Assembly (NCBI GenBank): GCA_036346255.1
Contig: JAYEVH010000451.1
Span: 1-64,000, forward strand
Source: Ampelocalamus luodianensis
Taxonomy: Eukaryota > Streptophyta > Magnoliopsida > Poales > Poaceae
Reading direction: 5' to 3'
DNA: 64,000 bases
Below the pieces are notes generated by a model. That model was not told the origin of the DNA. It was given only the letters and a program-made list of their open reading frames with translations, and searched no databases. Of the stretch, positions 43,641 to 56,400 are shown piece by piece (position 1 is the stretch's first letter; each line of letters begins with the position of its first letter). A program made the translations under genes and the position numbers.

Positions 43641-46229
43641 GATCTTGAGCCAATACCATGACTATTTCAACACTTTTGGTTTGGCAACTTTTAATCATAA
43701 TTTATCCAATTAAAGTTTCACCAATCAAATTCAATCTATAACAAGCGTGCTCCAAACTATCGTCCCACAATTTATACATTAACCACCAATATCACTTGCT
43801 TTGATGTAATCTTTCAAACCATCGTAAATTTCTAGGTTTGATTTGATTCTAATAAGGACAACGACTCCCTTCCTAATTTTAACAATTCAAGCGAGTACAA
43901 TCAATTATTGATCCAATCTAGCAATATAAACCATGGTTTAACTCCAACTCGATCGCATTCTCAGGAACACTAATAATCATAAATAAACCACCATATTGCG
44001 CACACATTCCATTACACTTGCTTTATAAAATTCTATCATAGGATACCTCCAGTATAACTCTCAAATCATGAGCACCAAAAGAACCGTATTTTAGTGTCTA
44101 TAATCCGCCAATTGACATATATTAGCAACCATCCATCAATTATCTGTTGTTTTCGGCAATTGTCCTCACAACAATTTCGATTCCTAACAGAGGGTATATC
44201 TATGCAAGATCAAATGGCATCTTCAAGCAATGTCTATATATTTCTGCTCCTCAATCCTTTTGTTAGCATGATCAATCCCCTTGCAATAACCAATCCACCG
44301 AATACAATAATTAATCTCTTAAGGTCTAATCCACTCATACCTGCTCTAGGATCGAATTGACCTCCAAAATTGATATAATTATCCTAGGTTAAAGATACAC
44401 CACCTTTATCCATAGTGAGCTCCGACCTAAGAAAATCACATTATCAAAAGATCATCCACGCAAGGTGAATCCAACTATAATCCAAATAATCCGAGTTACT
44501 AACATTGTTCCGATCAAGTTATGCACAATAATCTCAATTCAAATCAACAAGATTAGCTCGACGCCTTCCACAATCTACTTATGCTCAAGTATCCAACCCC
44601 CACCTTTAATCTTCCCTACATGATCCAAGTATATCATCCTTGGGACAACTATTCTCAAAGAGATAAATCTCACATTCAATCCTCATAGTCATCCACTACA
44701 CGACTATTCAATCATCTTGAACCCAGTTTTCAAATTACTTTGTTTCAAAGTATTGCATTCTACTTTAATTATTTATTTAAATTCTTTTGGGTATAGTTAT
44801 CATCCAATTTGTTAATACACCTTGGCCTTGTATGTCATATTTCCCTTGTCACCCTAGATTGGTTTAGTAGTTGGTAATATTTAGAACCAACGTGGGTTGG
44901 TTAGATGCGAGTACAATTGCTTAGCCATGCTACGAGTCTCACATCTCATATAAGTTGCAAAGTTAAATTTGACTAAGTGACTATGAAACTTTGTGTAAAA
45001 CTGTGTGCTATGTGTTATTACTTCGTGATGGCATGTGTTGCACTAAAACCAACTGGGTGGTAAAGGATTTGGACTGAGGCAAGTGGTGGATACTGTGTGA
45101 TATGGTGGACTTTGTGAATGGGAATGTTAATCTTTGTGATCTAGTTAGAACATGGAAGTCTTGCCTTGGTCAATTAAGGACTTAACTTTGTGCGCCATTG
45201 AACTAAGCCTTACTGTACGACCACATGCCTGGTATGGGACGGGCCTAACCTAGTAAGTTATGGATTCTTGGCATTGATGTTCAGGTGGATAGGTTAGGCT
45301 TTGTGACAGGGTGGAGGTGTGACTAATTGGTAGTTGCATCGCGGGACGGTTCGCCGCATCCCTGTCCAGCGGTGTGTGTTACACTAGTTCTTTGTGAGCT
45401 GATCTAGCGGGAAAGCACATCGGGGATGTCAATGTTTGAGATGAAGTTTCCGAACTGTTTTGTTATGATTAGTGCTTGCTACACTAGTTGTATCTTGTGG
45501 TTAAAGTGTACAACCTCTGCAGAGTGTTAAATCAATCTATTCGAATAGCCGCGTCCGCGGTCATAGACATGCTCGGGGATTTCACACGAGGGGTAGTTTT
45601 CATAAAATGTTTGGGATGGGAGCTATGTGATCTAAATCATATGGCTATGTGAAATAATCTGTTTAGCTTTGTGTCTTTGTGAAAACAAATGTTAAATTAT
45701 TATTGTCTATTTGTTTTGAATTATGCTTTCAATCTATTATTGTATTCAATTGCAAATGTTGCTTTTATGCAAAAGAACCACATAAGCCTTTTCTTTAGAA
45801 TAAGCCTGCATCTATAAATTGCATTCTGTGGTATGATTTGTGAGTACGGTTGTGTACTCACGCTTGTTGTAAAACTTGCGCCCAAACCTAAAGAAGAGGA
45901 GTCTACGCCTGCTTTCGAAGAGGAGTTCGCCGAAGGTTGCTGATCGTTAAGTTCTAGATCCCAGTCGGTTTCCTTTGGTGAATTGATGGGATCTACGCTG
46001 GAGTTATTTCTGTTCCGTTGTTACTTTATTCCCTGCGTGGCTTAATAAGTGTAACCTCGACCATAAGGTCAAAAACCCTTATTTGTTACTCAAACTAATC
46101 GTTTACTTTATTTATCGCTTGTGTGGATCGATATTTACCTATGTTAACACTGTGTGCACTAGCGTGATCCTGGACTAGTGCAGTATACACAGAGGGTTCC
46201 AGAATCGTAATTTTGGGTCCCGACAATAC
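43641..46229 (+). mobile_element. LTR-rich region ending in a Gypsy-type LTR tail
   Basis: 43641-44900 is AT-rich and has no recognisable coding. 44900-46229 reads as the 3' part of a long LTR. It has a TCTGCAGAGTGT word (45518-45529) followed by CTATTCGAATAG (45537-45548), then GAGTACGGTTGTGTACTCA (45842), a GAAGAGGAG purine run (45890-45920), a polyadenylation-like tail and the end TTTTGGGTCCCGACA at 46229. The same ordered blocks occur in the LTRs at 31011-35477 (minus), 48956-51562 and about 60430-61540. Confidence 0.5.
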
Positions 46230-46919
46230 AATATCAGCATGCTCTGCAAGGTCACTCACTGACAGGCACGAAAATCAGGTTTGGGAAGTTCAGGAGGATG
46301 AAGTGACAGGGGCAATAACACCAAACTAGAATTTGCATTAGGGAAACCCATCTTAAAATTTCCAAATCCAACTAATAATATTAGCCATCTGGAGTACTAT
46401 ACTCTCCCCTTGGCGATAAAGGACATAAAAAACATTTAATACATCCCGCACGCTCAGAAACGACCACAGCATCATGCCAGTGACACACAAGAAAAATGAA
46501 AACAGAAGTCTACAGGGTACTGTTCAAACAAGATTTGTCCTGGAGCACACTTGTAATGCACAAAATAAATTTCGGCTTGATCTTCACCAATTGGGATCTG
46601 TGTTGTGAAGGCCTAAGGTTTTCGAGTTGCTTCAATTTATCAGATCTTGGAATCCAAAAAGGTAAAAACTTCATGCTGGGGATTGTCTTTAGTAGGATAA
46701 GTAGAAGATTATTCTACTTCCAGTCACCTCTCCATCATTCGTATGTCTAGGAGCAACCCTGCGAGGAAGCCGCACACAATCAGTAATAGAAAGAAGCACA
46801 AACGATACCCAATGTTTTTAGCTTAACTACCAAACTAACTAGATTCAAGATGTATAATTAATTCCACATACCTTCATGGTATCATTATCTATACCACCAA
46901 GTAATGCCGACATCCAGGA
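46230..46919. other. Unassigned stretch
   Basis: A small ORF (46496-46750, plus) has no family features. The region borders the first copy of the 3' repeat below. No gene is supported. Confidence 0.3.
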
Positions 46920-47240
46920 ATAACATATTTCCAAGATTTTGGATACCTTAGTTTAGGCCCTAAAGATGGAAAAATGATGTCAGAATTATCAATATAAATG
47001 AGCTGCATTTAGGTTGAAACTATCTGTTTGAAGTCAGAACCGAGTAAGTAGATTCTTATAAAAATAGACTGGGCAACCATATAAATTAATGAAATTGGGT
47101 TTTCCTAACACAGTGAATTGTGTACACAATAGAATATGTTCCAAGGTATGGACAGTCGCCAAATTATAGAAGAGTATTGGTGTATGAATTGTGTACAGAT
47201 GAAGCCATGAATGTCATCGCAAGTACTGTATGGGTATATG
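46920..47240. repeat. Repeat R, copy 1 (diverged)
   Basis: It shares ordered words with copies at 48593-48955 and 53011-53310: TTTCCAAGATTTTGG, TTAGTTTAGGCCCTAA, ATGATGTCAGAATT, AACTATCTGTTTG, GAACCGAGTAAGTA, GAATTGTGTACACAA and CCAAATTATAGAAGAGTA. It is the most diverged copy. Confidence 0.7.
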
Positions 47241-48592
47241 AATTTTTATATTGTTGACAGATTACACGGGTAAAAGAGGGAGGGACCTTCCACCAATCTA
47301 TAGATCATTTTTCAATTCATGCTGGAATCTCCGGTTCATATTTGCTAACCGCTACAGTGTTCCCATGTGCGGGTAAATTGAAAATTAGGCACCACACTTT
47401 AGAAAAGTCCATTAAATAGCAAAAAATCATTTAGGAATTAGGCCCTAACATTTAGCTCTTCGGTTCGCCTTTTTTTGTCATATGCTTTTCATAACAAGAT
47501 TCATTTGAGTTTCCTCATTTTAGAAGGGATGGATGAAAACTACAACAATACCAAGATGCACAAATACAAGAAAGAACAATAATAGTAGGTCTTAAAAATT
47601 TAGTAAGAAAACTGAAGTTCTAGACTCCTAGTACGACAGTGACGAGTGGCTATGAGATGAGAGACTAAACAAACTAATTGATGCGGTGCATATGGCTCTT
47701 GTAGTCCACGATGTAGCACCAAAGGCCTGCTTCGACGACCAAGCAGCGCAGCACAAGAGCCCAATAGATAAAGATCAGGAGAATGAGACAATAACATAAA
47801 TTAATTGTTTGAATTCACATAAAACACCACAATATATATATGAGAATGGAGTAGATTGATTCATCGCCACCAGTGGGATTATTTTAGGGAAATCATGAGT
47901 TAGTTAGGAGGAGGAGAATTAGGAGAGGAGGGGTCAATTTTCACTAGCAAATAAGAGATAGGGATGGTAGTGGGAAAACAAAGGGGGAATGAAGAGAGCA
48001 ATAAAGAGGCTTGATTCTCACAATAAGAAGGCGATAAAAAGATTAATTAACTCTTTATCTGACATAAGATTGACTATAGTAGTAATAGTATTTTTCTTGA
48101 GATATTATTGAGTAGCAATTGAAGATTAAATCAAAATTAGGGGCCAATGCAATTGAGCACTTTGCATCCTGCCTTTGTTACGGGCCTACCCGACACGTGT
48201 TCCGATGTGCCGGATTTCCTTTTAGGCCATGAACAATTACACTAACACACCGTTTGGCTCCATGGAATGGAATTTAATTCATTCAATTGGATTCCAAATC
48301 CTATTCCTCTAGAATTAGAATTTGATTCAAGATAATTCAAATTCAAATTTTTTTGTTTGGGTATCAGTTTAAATTGGGATTTTTCCTTTTGAAAGAACAA
48401 CATCACAACCAGCATAGATGCAACTACACGCCATGTCTACACCAGCTCAGGGCTCGCTCTCTCTGCTTATCTCACCAGCCTGCCCTCTGTCTCTCTCCCC
48501 CTAATCAAGAATACGTGTATTTGAATCGGGAATGAGTGGGATGGGCTATTGCAATTCCCGTGTTAACGTGGTATTCGTAAGATTGTGGGTCC
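47241..48592. other. Unassigned stretch with a possible MITE
   Basis: No gene. The words CACCGTTTGGCTCCATGGAA (48248) and AATTC/GAATT-rich DNA around 48260-48360 look like the start of a TIR element. A matching right end was not found. Confidence 0.3.
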
Positions 48593-48955
48593 CTTGGTTT
48601 AGGCCCAAAAGATAGAAAATGATGTCAGAATTTATCTATGTAAAGTAACTGCATGTCTGCATCCAAGTCAAAACTATCTGTTTACAACCAGAACTGAGTA
48701 AGTATATTTATTAAAAAGTAGACTGAACAACCATATAAACTAACGAAATTGGATACCCCCATCATAATGAATTGTGTACACAAGAGAAATATATTTCCTT
48801 GGTATTATCAGTCACCAAATTATAGAAGAGTACTAAAAAATAGATGCAGTTACATATGTCATCACAAGTATTGTATAGATGAACGCATATGTGTTGTGCG
48901 GAAATACGTTAATCACTGAAAAAGGGGCATATCGTCGTGCAAATCAAAAGGGCAT
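48593..48955. repeat. Repeat R, copy 2
   Basis: Nearly identical to 53011-53310 over the shared part (AAAACTATCTGTTTACAACC, AAAAAGTAGACTGAACAACC, ATAGATGCAGTTACATATGT, GTTGTGCGGAAATACGTTAA). The match ends at GTGCAAATCAA, after which LTR-like sequence begins here, whereas at 53311 the NLR 3' flank follows. Confidence 0.85.
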
Positions 48956-51562
48956 CCCCGGCTTGCCATCTTCCTCATCCCCACCTCTAACACCTCCTCG
49001 CCCTCCATTTCCTCCGGAGTCGATCGGATTTCAAGCTTCCGCCGCTGCCTCCCTTTTCTTCCCCGACGAGCAACCGGTAAAATCCGCCTCCTCCTTAGCT
49101 CCCCTTCTCTCACAACCCCAGCCATGGCATCCCCTCGCCATCCCGCTCTTCTCCCCTACCTTTCCCTACCCTAAACCCCACCAGAGCTCGCCGCCGCCGT
49201 GCTCCTCCTCCGCGCCACTCTCGGCCACCGCTGCCAAGCTGCTACGAAGCCTCCCCTGCTACACCAAGACCACCCTCATGATCCTCGTCGACTGCTAGTG
49301 CTCCCCGCACCACCCGGCCTCACCGCACGCCACCGAGTCGTGCCCGAGCGCCGCCGCCCCACTCTCTCCGCTCGGCAGCGAGCTCGGGCGCTGGGCCTTA
49401 AAAGGCCTGGCCGGTTTGGGCCGTAGCCCATTTAAGTATTGGGCTTAGCCCAATATTGTTCAATGCACAGTAATTTTCTTTTACTGTTCACACGAAGAAC
49501 TGAAACACTGTTCATCATCCGAAAATAGTTCAGCACTGTTTATTTCAACTAAAAGTAGTAAAGGGTAATTACTGTTCATAGGCCATTTTTTGTGTTCGAA
49601 TAGTAAATTCAGTACTGTTTACCCATTTCGGCCCAAACACTATTCGTTTTCAGCTAATAAACAGTATAATCGTATTACTGTTTATTAACCGAAAACGGTA
49701 AACCCTAATTAATGTTCTCTATCTAAAAACAGTAATTCCAGTTATTGTTTACTAACCCATTTTCAGGTATGAATAGTAAAATAGTACTATTCATTATCCG
49801 ACACCTTTTTCACCCAAAACCTTAATTTGACATTTTATACTCCTTTCGACCGTTTTGAGCCCGTGAACCCTTTTATCAACTCCGTTCAACCATTTGAAGC
49901 TCCAAATAAATACCTATCCTCCACACCACCTTTCTTTGTGTTTTCTTTTTGAATTTATTTACTTGCATGTTGTTCCCAGCTCATTCCTTGTCGATCCGGA
50001 TTTTATTTGATTTATTTTATTTCTTTTCGCGCTAGGTCACGACTCCGACGACCAAAGACGCCGGACAAGATCAGCATCTAGAAGAATTTATGCAAGGAGG
50101 CAAGTCGCATTCCTTGATCATTTTGAACCCACACTTCATGTATTTATAATATTACTTTCATTTTACTGTATTTATGCCAATTACTTTAAAATAATCAAAT
50201 AATACTTTTAAATGCCATGATAAATAGATTACCCTACATACAAGCCCACCTCACACTTGTAGGCCATATTCACCTTGACAAGTATGCATCTTTTGTAAGC
50301 CATATTCACCTTGACAAGTTCATATAAAATGATAGTATATAAGTAGCTTTTATCACAAATGTGTTTATAAATCCTGAAAAGTAGTATTGGCGGTTCGCCA
50401 ATGGTTTTGGGTGGAGAGTTGAGGGTTATGTCCAGGATGTTAGACAACCCAATAGACTTGTGGAAAAGTAAGTCTAAGGTGAGCCCTGGAGGGTGGGAAA
50501 TCACGTGTTGGTGTTATCGCCTCACTGTAAGACAGGTTAGGACAAGAACCTTGTGCCAAGTAACAGACATAGAAAACTGCTCAACCACATGTATAGTCAT
50601 TCCTCCCTGGCTTAGTACCCTGCTCATCCGATTGAATATCTACAAAATCTAGAATGGGACAGGAGTGGGCCGGTAAGGGACACTCGCTGGTCTACACAAC
50701 GATAGGTGCCGTAAGCATAGGGGTGCAAGATCCACTGTGGCCAGTGGAGTCTCCCGAGGGCTATATGGAGTAGAACCTACCAGGTAGAGGCTAAAAAGGA
50801 TGAGCAGTGAAAAGGCTTTATTATCTCAACTCAGTCGCACGCTAACGTGTTGCGTGTCTATGATCTGACAGTGTGAGTATGAGGTATCTTGTGGGTAAAG
50901 TTGGGCAACTCTGCAGAGTGTATAATCAAAGGTATTCGAATACGCCGTGCTTCCAGTTAGTAAAGCTGTGTTAATGGGTGATTCCAATACAGAGGCATAA
51001 GTAGAGTTTTTGAGATGATAAGTTGATAATTGAGTTTGTTGAGAAACCCCTATTCTTATATTTATTACTGTTTTACTATTTTAAATTTAAATTACTTTAA
51101 ACTCAAAATGCATCCACATATACCTAACATGGTAAAACCTAACTCATTCCTTTGATAATCCTAGCATGTAATTAATTAGGATTTTCATGTGGCTTGTTGA
51201 GTACGGTTGTTGTACTCATTCTTGCAATATCTGCAAAACATCTACAAAGGAAACCTGGGAAAATGCAGAGAATCCTTGTGAGCAGGATTTTGGTGGACTG
51301 ACAGATGGCAACGACTACTGTTATTAAGTCTCGATCGCGCTCAAGCTTGCATGTGGTTTAAAGTTCTTTATCTTGTATTATATTAAATTTGGGCTTAGAT
51401 GCCTATGTCAGTGTAAAAACTGGTTGTTAAGCCTTATCCTTGTGTAATAAAATATTGATTTTTATCGTAATCGAAAGCTTGCTTGAGATGCTGCTTACTT
51501 CACAACTGCACATCCTGGACGGTTGTGAAGAGTTTAACGGTCCCAGATTTTGGGGCCGTTAT
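48956..51562 (+). mobile_element. Long Gypsy-type LTR (solo or truncated)
   Basis: C-rich start (48960-49300), GGGCC-rich middle, then many ACTGTTCA/ACTGTTTA words (49470-49790), CTCTGCAGAGTGT with GTATTCGAATA (50909-50942), GAGTACGGTTGTTGTACTCA (51210) and the end TTTTGGGGCCGTTATA at 51562. ORFs at 48879-49298 are composition effects. The left end is unclear because it abuts copy 2 of repeat R without a TG start. Confidence 0.5.
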
Positions 51563-51609
51563 AGTTTAACATGTTTCCAAGATTTTGGGTCCCTTAGTTT
51601 AGGCGCTAA

Positions 51610-53008
51610 GGGCATATACAATGGTATAGACAGCTGCTGTCTATAGCAACTCTCCATATCACTTGTAGACAACACTAAAGACAGCGCATATAATGGTACA
51701 AACATCTGCTATATTTTTAGTTGTCTTTATAGAATACACAATCTTTTAATGCTTTTTTTGTTTTGTTTTTAGTGCTATAGTCGGCTACAGGTAGGGGTGA
51801 AAACAGATCAGAAACGGACGGATAATGGCTTTGCCATATTTGTTTTCATATTTTTTTCGGATCCGGATACGAATACAAATACCCTGGATCCGGATACGAA
51901 TACGAATAGTATTAAATACGAATACGGAGCGAATACAAATCGAAACGAATATAGTCACATATATTTTTCGGAACATGAAAACCCCTTAAATTGTATGCCA
52001 GAAATTAACGAAAACATATAACTAATTTATTTGATGTAAACATTCATGAATTGTTCATATTTTCAGGAACCACACATAACATTGGCACTAGCAAGTTACA
52101 TTAACTAGTTCATAAAAAATACAACACTTAGTTTACCATATTTAGCTCACAAGTCATAACTCACAAAGTCATCACGCATTCACACTTAGTTCAACATATA
52201 CATAAAATTTAGTTCATACTAACATCAATTAGACTGGATGGTTAATCTATATGCAAATGACTGTAACATCCCAAAGTATGTTACCAAAAATAAAATTAAT
52301 AAAGTTATTATTTTATTGAATTTTCTGAGATTTAAAAGAGTTTTCGTAGTTAAAACGAAAAAAATAAAATAAAATATAGTCAATTATTTAATTTCCTAGT
52401 TTATAATGTAAAAAATAAAATTTATTGAGTTTTCTGGGATTTTATTGGATTTAATGTGAATTTTTTTAAAAATTAATTTATTGATTTTTTGGATTTTAAA
52501 AAGGTTTTTCCTATTTTTAGAAATTTAAAATAATTTATATACAAAAATAAAAACCAACTTTAAGTTGGAATTAATTCTATTAAGTTAAAAATAATTCAAC
52601 GAATTTCTATGATTTTTCTAGGATTTTTTAACTCTATTTGCTATTTTCTAAAAGAATATTTGATTTGTTGCATTTTTTTAAATTTGGAAATAAATTAAAA
52701 TCCTTTTTTCTCGTTTGGGCTGAAATCCGGATAATCCGTATTCGTTTCCGTGTCCGCCGGATAGCGTGCCTACCGTATCTGTTTCCGTTTCCGGGGAAAA
52801 AAATCCGAATTCGTTTCCGATCCGAAAATTATCCGAGAACAATCCGATCCGAGACATTCCGAATCCATTTTTTGTACGGATCGGTCGGAAACTATCCGAT
52901 CCGTTTTCACCCCTAGCTACAGGATTGTAGACATCATCTTTCCCTCTTTTCGTTCTCTTTCATCAACGTCAACAAAAATCCTACGTGGCAGTGACTACGT
53001 ACATGCTC
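51610..53008. mobile_element. Tourist-like (PIF/Harbinger) MITE with a nested hAT element
   Basis: The ends GGGCATATACA (51610) and TGTACATGCTC-like TACGTACATGCTC (53008) form imperfect inverted repeats. Both sides have TAA (51607-51609 and 53009-53011), the 3-base duplication expected of PIF/Harbinger. Removing the nested hAT and its duplication leaves about 267 bases, a normal Tourist MITE size. No coding. Confidence 0.65.
51792..52915. mobile_element. 1124-base non-autonomous hAT element
   Basis: Terminal inverted repeats TAGGGGTGAAAAC(A/G)GATC at 51792 and 52915 and a perfect 8-base target duplication GCTACAGG (51784-51791 and 52916-52923). The subterminal parts are rich in GGATCCGGATA/CGAATACGAATA and TATCCG words in opposite orientation. 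The AT-rich centre (52262-52700) starts TGTAACATCCCAAAG and may be an LTR fragment inside. No transposase. Confidence 0.92.
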
Positions 53009-53310
53009 TAAAGTAACTGCATCCAAGTCAAAACTATCTATTTTACAACCAGAACTGAGTAAGTATATATTTATTAAAAAGTAGACTGAACAACCATATA
53101 AACTAACAAAACTAGGTACCCCATCATAATGAATTGTGTACACAAGATAAATATATTTCCTTGGTATTATCAGTCACCAAATTATAGAAGAGTACTAAAA
53201 AATAGATGCAGTTACATATGTAATCACAAGCATTGTATAGATGAACGCATACGTGTTGTGCGGAAATACGTTAATCGTTGAAAAAGGGGGCATATCGTAG
53301 TGCAAATCAA

Positions 53311-53441
53311 GATTTACGTGCAATCCAAAATTTTAAATTATGATTTTAATGGACTGCCTTCCTAGTCTCTCCCTCTGCTTCTTAACTAAGAAGCAGGGCA
53401 GGAAAATAACGCACGTTCATCTCAAAACTTGAAAATGACAT
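53311..53441 (-). other. 3' flank of the intact NLR
   Basis: 131 bases between repeat R and the NLR stop codon. It presumably contains the NLR 3' UTR. No clear AATAAA signal on the minus strand. Confidence 0.4.
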
Positions 53442-56400
53442 TTAACTACAAAGACAAAAACACAAGGGGGTGAATAAAATTTCAATGGTACCTTCCCCAG
53501 GATAGCTTGAACGAGCATGTGATAGATCCTTGTGTTCAAGGCCATCGAGCCGTTGTTTCAGGTTTTCATAAAGTGGTTTCATATTTAAATCTGGACAATA
53601 TGTAATCCTAATCTTCCGAAGACCTGCGGAACTCCCAAGACTAGCTGGCAAGGATGCCAGCCGTTTGCAGCCATAAATATTTAAATACTCGAGTGCGTCC
53701 AGCTGCCCTGACACGGAGCGAAGCTTATCACAGAATTCAATTTTGAGGCTTTGTAGTGATGGCAGGTCACCCAAACACTCTAGTGACTCCAACGTATTGC
53801 AGTCGCCAATACTTAAATACTCGAGTGCATCCAGCTGCCCTGACACGGAGCGAAGCTTATGACAAGAATAAATGCGTAACGACTTGAGGGACGGTGGCAG
53901 AGAATTATTTCTTGGTGATGGCAATTGCTCTGGCATACTTGTGGTTGAGAGGTCATTGCAGTGTTCCGATGATGCAAATGTATCAAGGTGTTCCACCTGC
54001 ACACTCTCTGACTCCGCATCCTCCTTCCCCCATTTGAACACAAGATTAGGGCAGCGACCAATAATCATATCTGTGAGAGATGGGGGAAGAATGAAGAGCT
54101 CTGTCAATCTTTCACAATCATGTATGTCTAGTGAGGTTAGATGCGGCAGGAGCTGTTCCCTTGCTCGAGTTGGGTCTCGTTTTACCTGTGTCTGTGTGGG
54201 CCCTACTAGGTTACTGCATCCAACAATGAACAGAATCTTCAAGGATACCAAGCATCGGAACTCTTCCTCTGGCCAGTAGATGAGAGCATCGCACGTTGTG
54301 ATGTGCAAATCTACAAGCTGTCGAAACCATTTCCAAATCCCAAACGTTGGCTGCGATGGACTTGAGGGGAAGAAAAAACTGCAGCCATCTAACTCCATTT
54401 TTGTAAGAGATGCTTCATGATTCTCATCGTGCTGCAGTGTTGGTGTTGCTTCCCTGTCACGGACAGACAGTACTAACCTGGACAGAGTAGACATATATCT
54501 GGATCTAACTATTGATAGGGATAGCTGTGCCTTTTCTTCTTTTAGCTGTACAACGTTGAGTTTTGGTGCTTCAGGTAGAGTTGTCAGCTTTGGACAGTTG
54601 TCAATATCCAACTTCTCAAGCAGAGGAAATGTTAGTTCTTCTTGGGTTGTTCCTTCCGTTGCCACCCATTTCTCCAACCTCTCCAAATCATGTAACCGGA
54701 GTTCTTTTAACGCTGGAAATGTTGTGCATGCCGTGTCACTGCATAGGCTTTGCATTTTATCCAATCTAATCAAATAAAGAACTTGAAGGGCCTTCAAGTG
54801 CCAAAAGTGAGGAAACTCCTCACAAGTTGTACACCCAACTAGATGGAGTTCAGTCAAGTTCTGTAGCACACCAAGATCTGTCGTCCATACCGGTAAACCA
54901 GTGCTTTTGTAAGAAACTATCCTTAGCATCAGCAGTCCATTATGAGGTCTTAGGGCATCTAGGACCTTCTTATGACAATCTGATACTGGTTCCGCTCTGC
55001 TGTGATCACTCCATTCAAGAGATAAATGTGTGAGTTCCACTTTATTTATAAGACTGGCTGCTTTTGCTTGCGCTTCAGTTACATTTTCTAGACAACATAA
55101 CTCTAATTCGCCTCCAAGGTTTAAGTTCTGCAGTTCTCTCACAGTACTGCAACCTGAGCTTGCACCCACCACAAAATATGTTAGAGTCTGTAGGGAAGTG
55201 AGATGCCCAAGGTCCGGGGGCATGCACTTCAATGATTTGCATCCATTAGTATAGACGTGTTGGAGGCTTGTCATATACTTCATATCATTTGGAAGTCGAC
55301 CAAGACGGCTGCAACCAGAAAGGTCTAAGGTCTGTAGATTATACAGTAAGCTTATTTCTTCAGGAAGTTCTTTGATTATCCAGTTGCGTGAGAGACTTAG
55401 ATACCTTAGGTGCTGTAAGTGCTTTGGTCTGACTGGAAGTTCTCTCGATTGAAAGAGCTGTAGTGCCCGCAGAGAATTGTACTTTGACAAATGTGGTGCC
55501 GAGCCATCAGTATACAACAACGTCCGAAGACGAGGAGATTGTTTCTTCAGAAAATCATCCAAATGAGTTCCGATTTCACGGTATGATGAGAACAAGTGGC
55601 GAGTAGAATTTAACCATAACGTCTTGTGATTAGGCCTATCAGTTATAGTGAGACATTCTTTTCCCATAACAGACAGAGCAATGTCATGCATAAGATCGTG
55701 TATCTTGCATATGGTTCTATTACGATGTTGTTGCCTTCCTTCATACACTGACGGGGGGATTGGCTTCACATCTTGAAAGAATGATCTCCAAGCCAGCTCG
55801 TCGAAAATTTTTTGGCCTACGGTTTCAAGATGGTCTTCTTCCTTCGGTGGTATGAAGTCATGTGCCATCCATAATCGGATCAAAGTCTCCACATCAATCA
55901 CATAATCTTTGGGAAATATGGCACAGAATGCGAAGCACTGCTTCATGTGAGGTGGTAAGTCGTCATAGCTGAGCTTGAGTATTCGTTCAATTCTAGTCTC
56001 GTCATTGCAAATGTTAGCTCTGGCTAATATATCCTTCCATGCTTGCATGCTAATCTTGGTACTCAACATAGAGCCAAAGGCTATAGCAGCCAAAGGAGAG
56101 CCATCACATCTCTCCACAATCTTATCAACAATGCCATCTAGCTCATCGCTGTTTGGCTTTTGCAATCTGAACGCTCTACTCTGAATCATTTCCTTTAGAT
56201 ACTCATCACCCAGCTTCTCAAGATTATGGGCTTCAACTATACCCGTGGACATAATTCGAGCCGCTTCTGCATCACGAGTTGTTGTCAGTATTGCACTACC
56301 CTTGCCACCTTGCTTAAGGCAGGTCTTCAGTTTTCCCCACTTATCAGTTTCACGATTCCATACATCATCCAACACAATCAGATATCTCTTTCCTCTTACT

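Larger units (their letters stand above)
51563..53310. repeat. Repeat R, copy 3, split by a Tourist-like MITE
   Basis: The left part (51570-51609, TTTCCAAGATTTTGGGTCCC TTAGTTTAGGCGCTAA) and right part (53011-53310) are contiguous in copies 1 and 2 apart from about 35 bases missing here. They flank the element at 51610-53008. The right end leads directly into the NLR 3' flank. Confidence 0.75.

Noticed and set aside
48879..49298. A possible Pro/Ser-rich protein of 139 codons
   Set aside because: C-rich LTR leader, beginning within repeat R. No signal peptide or domain, and open because of composition.
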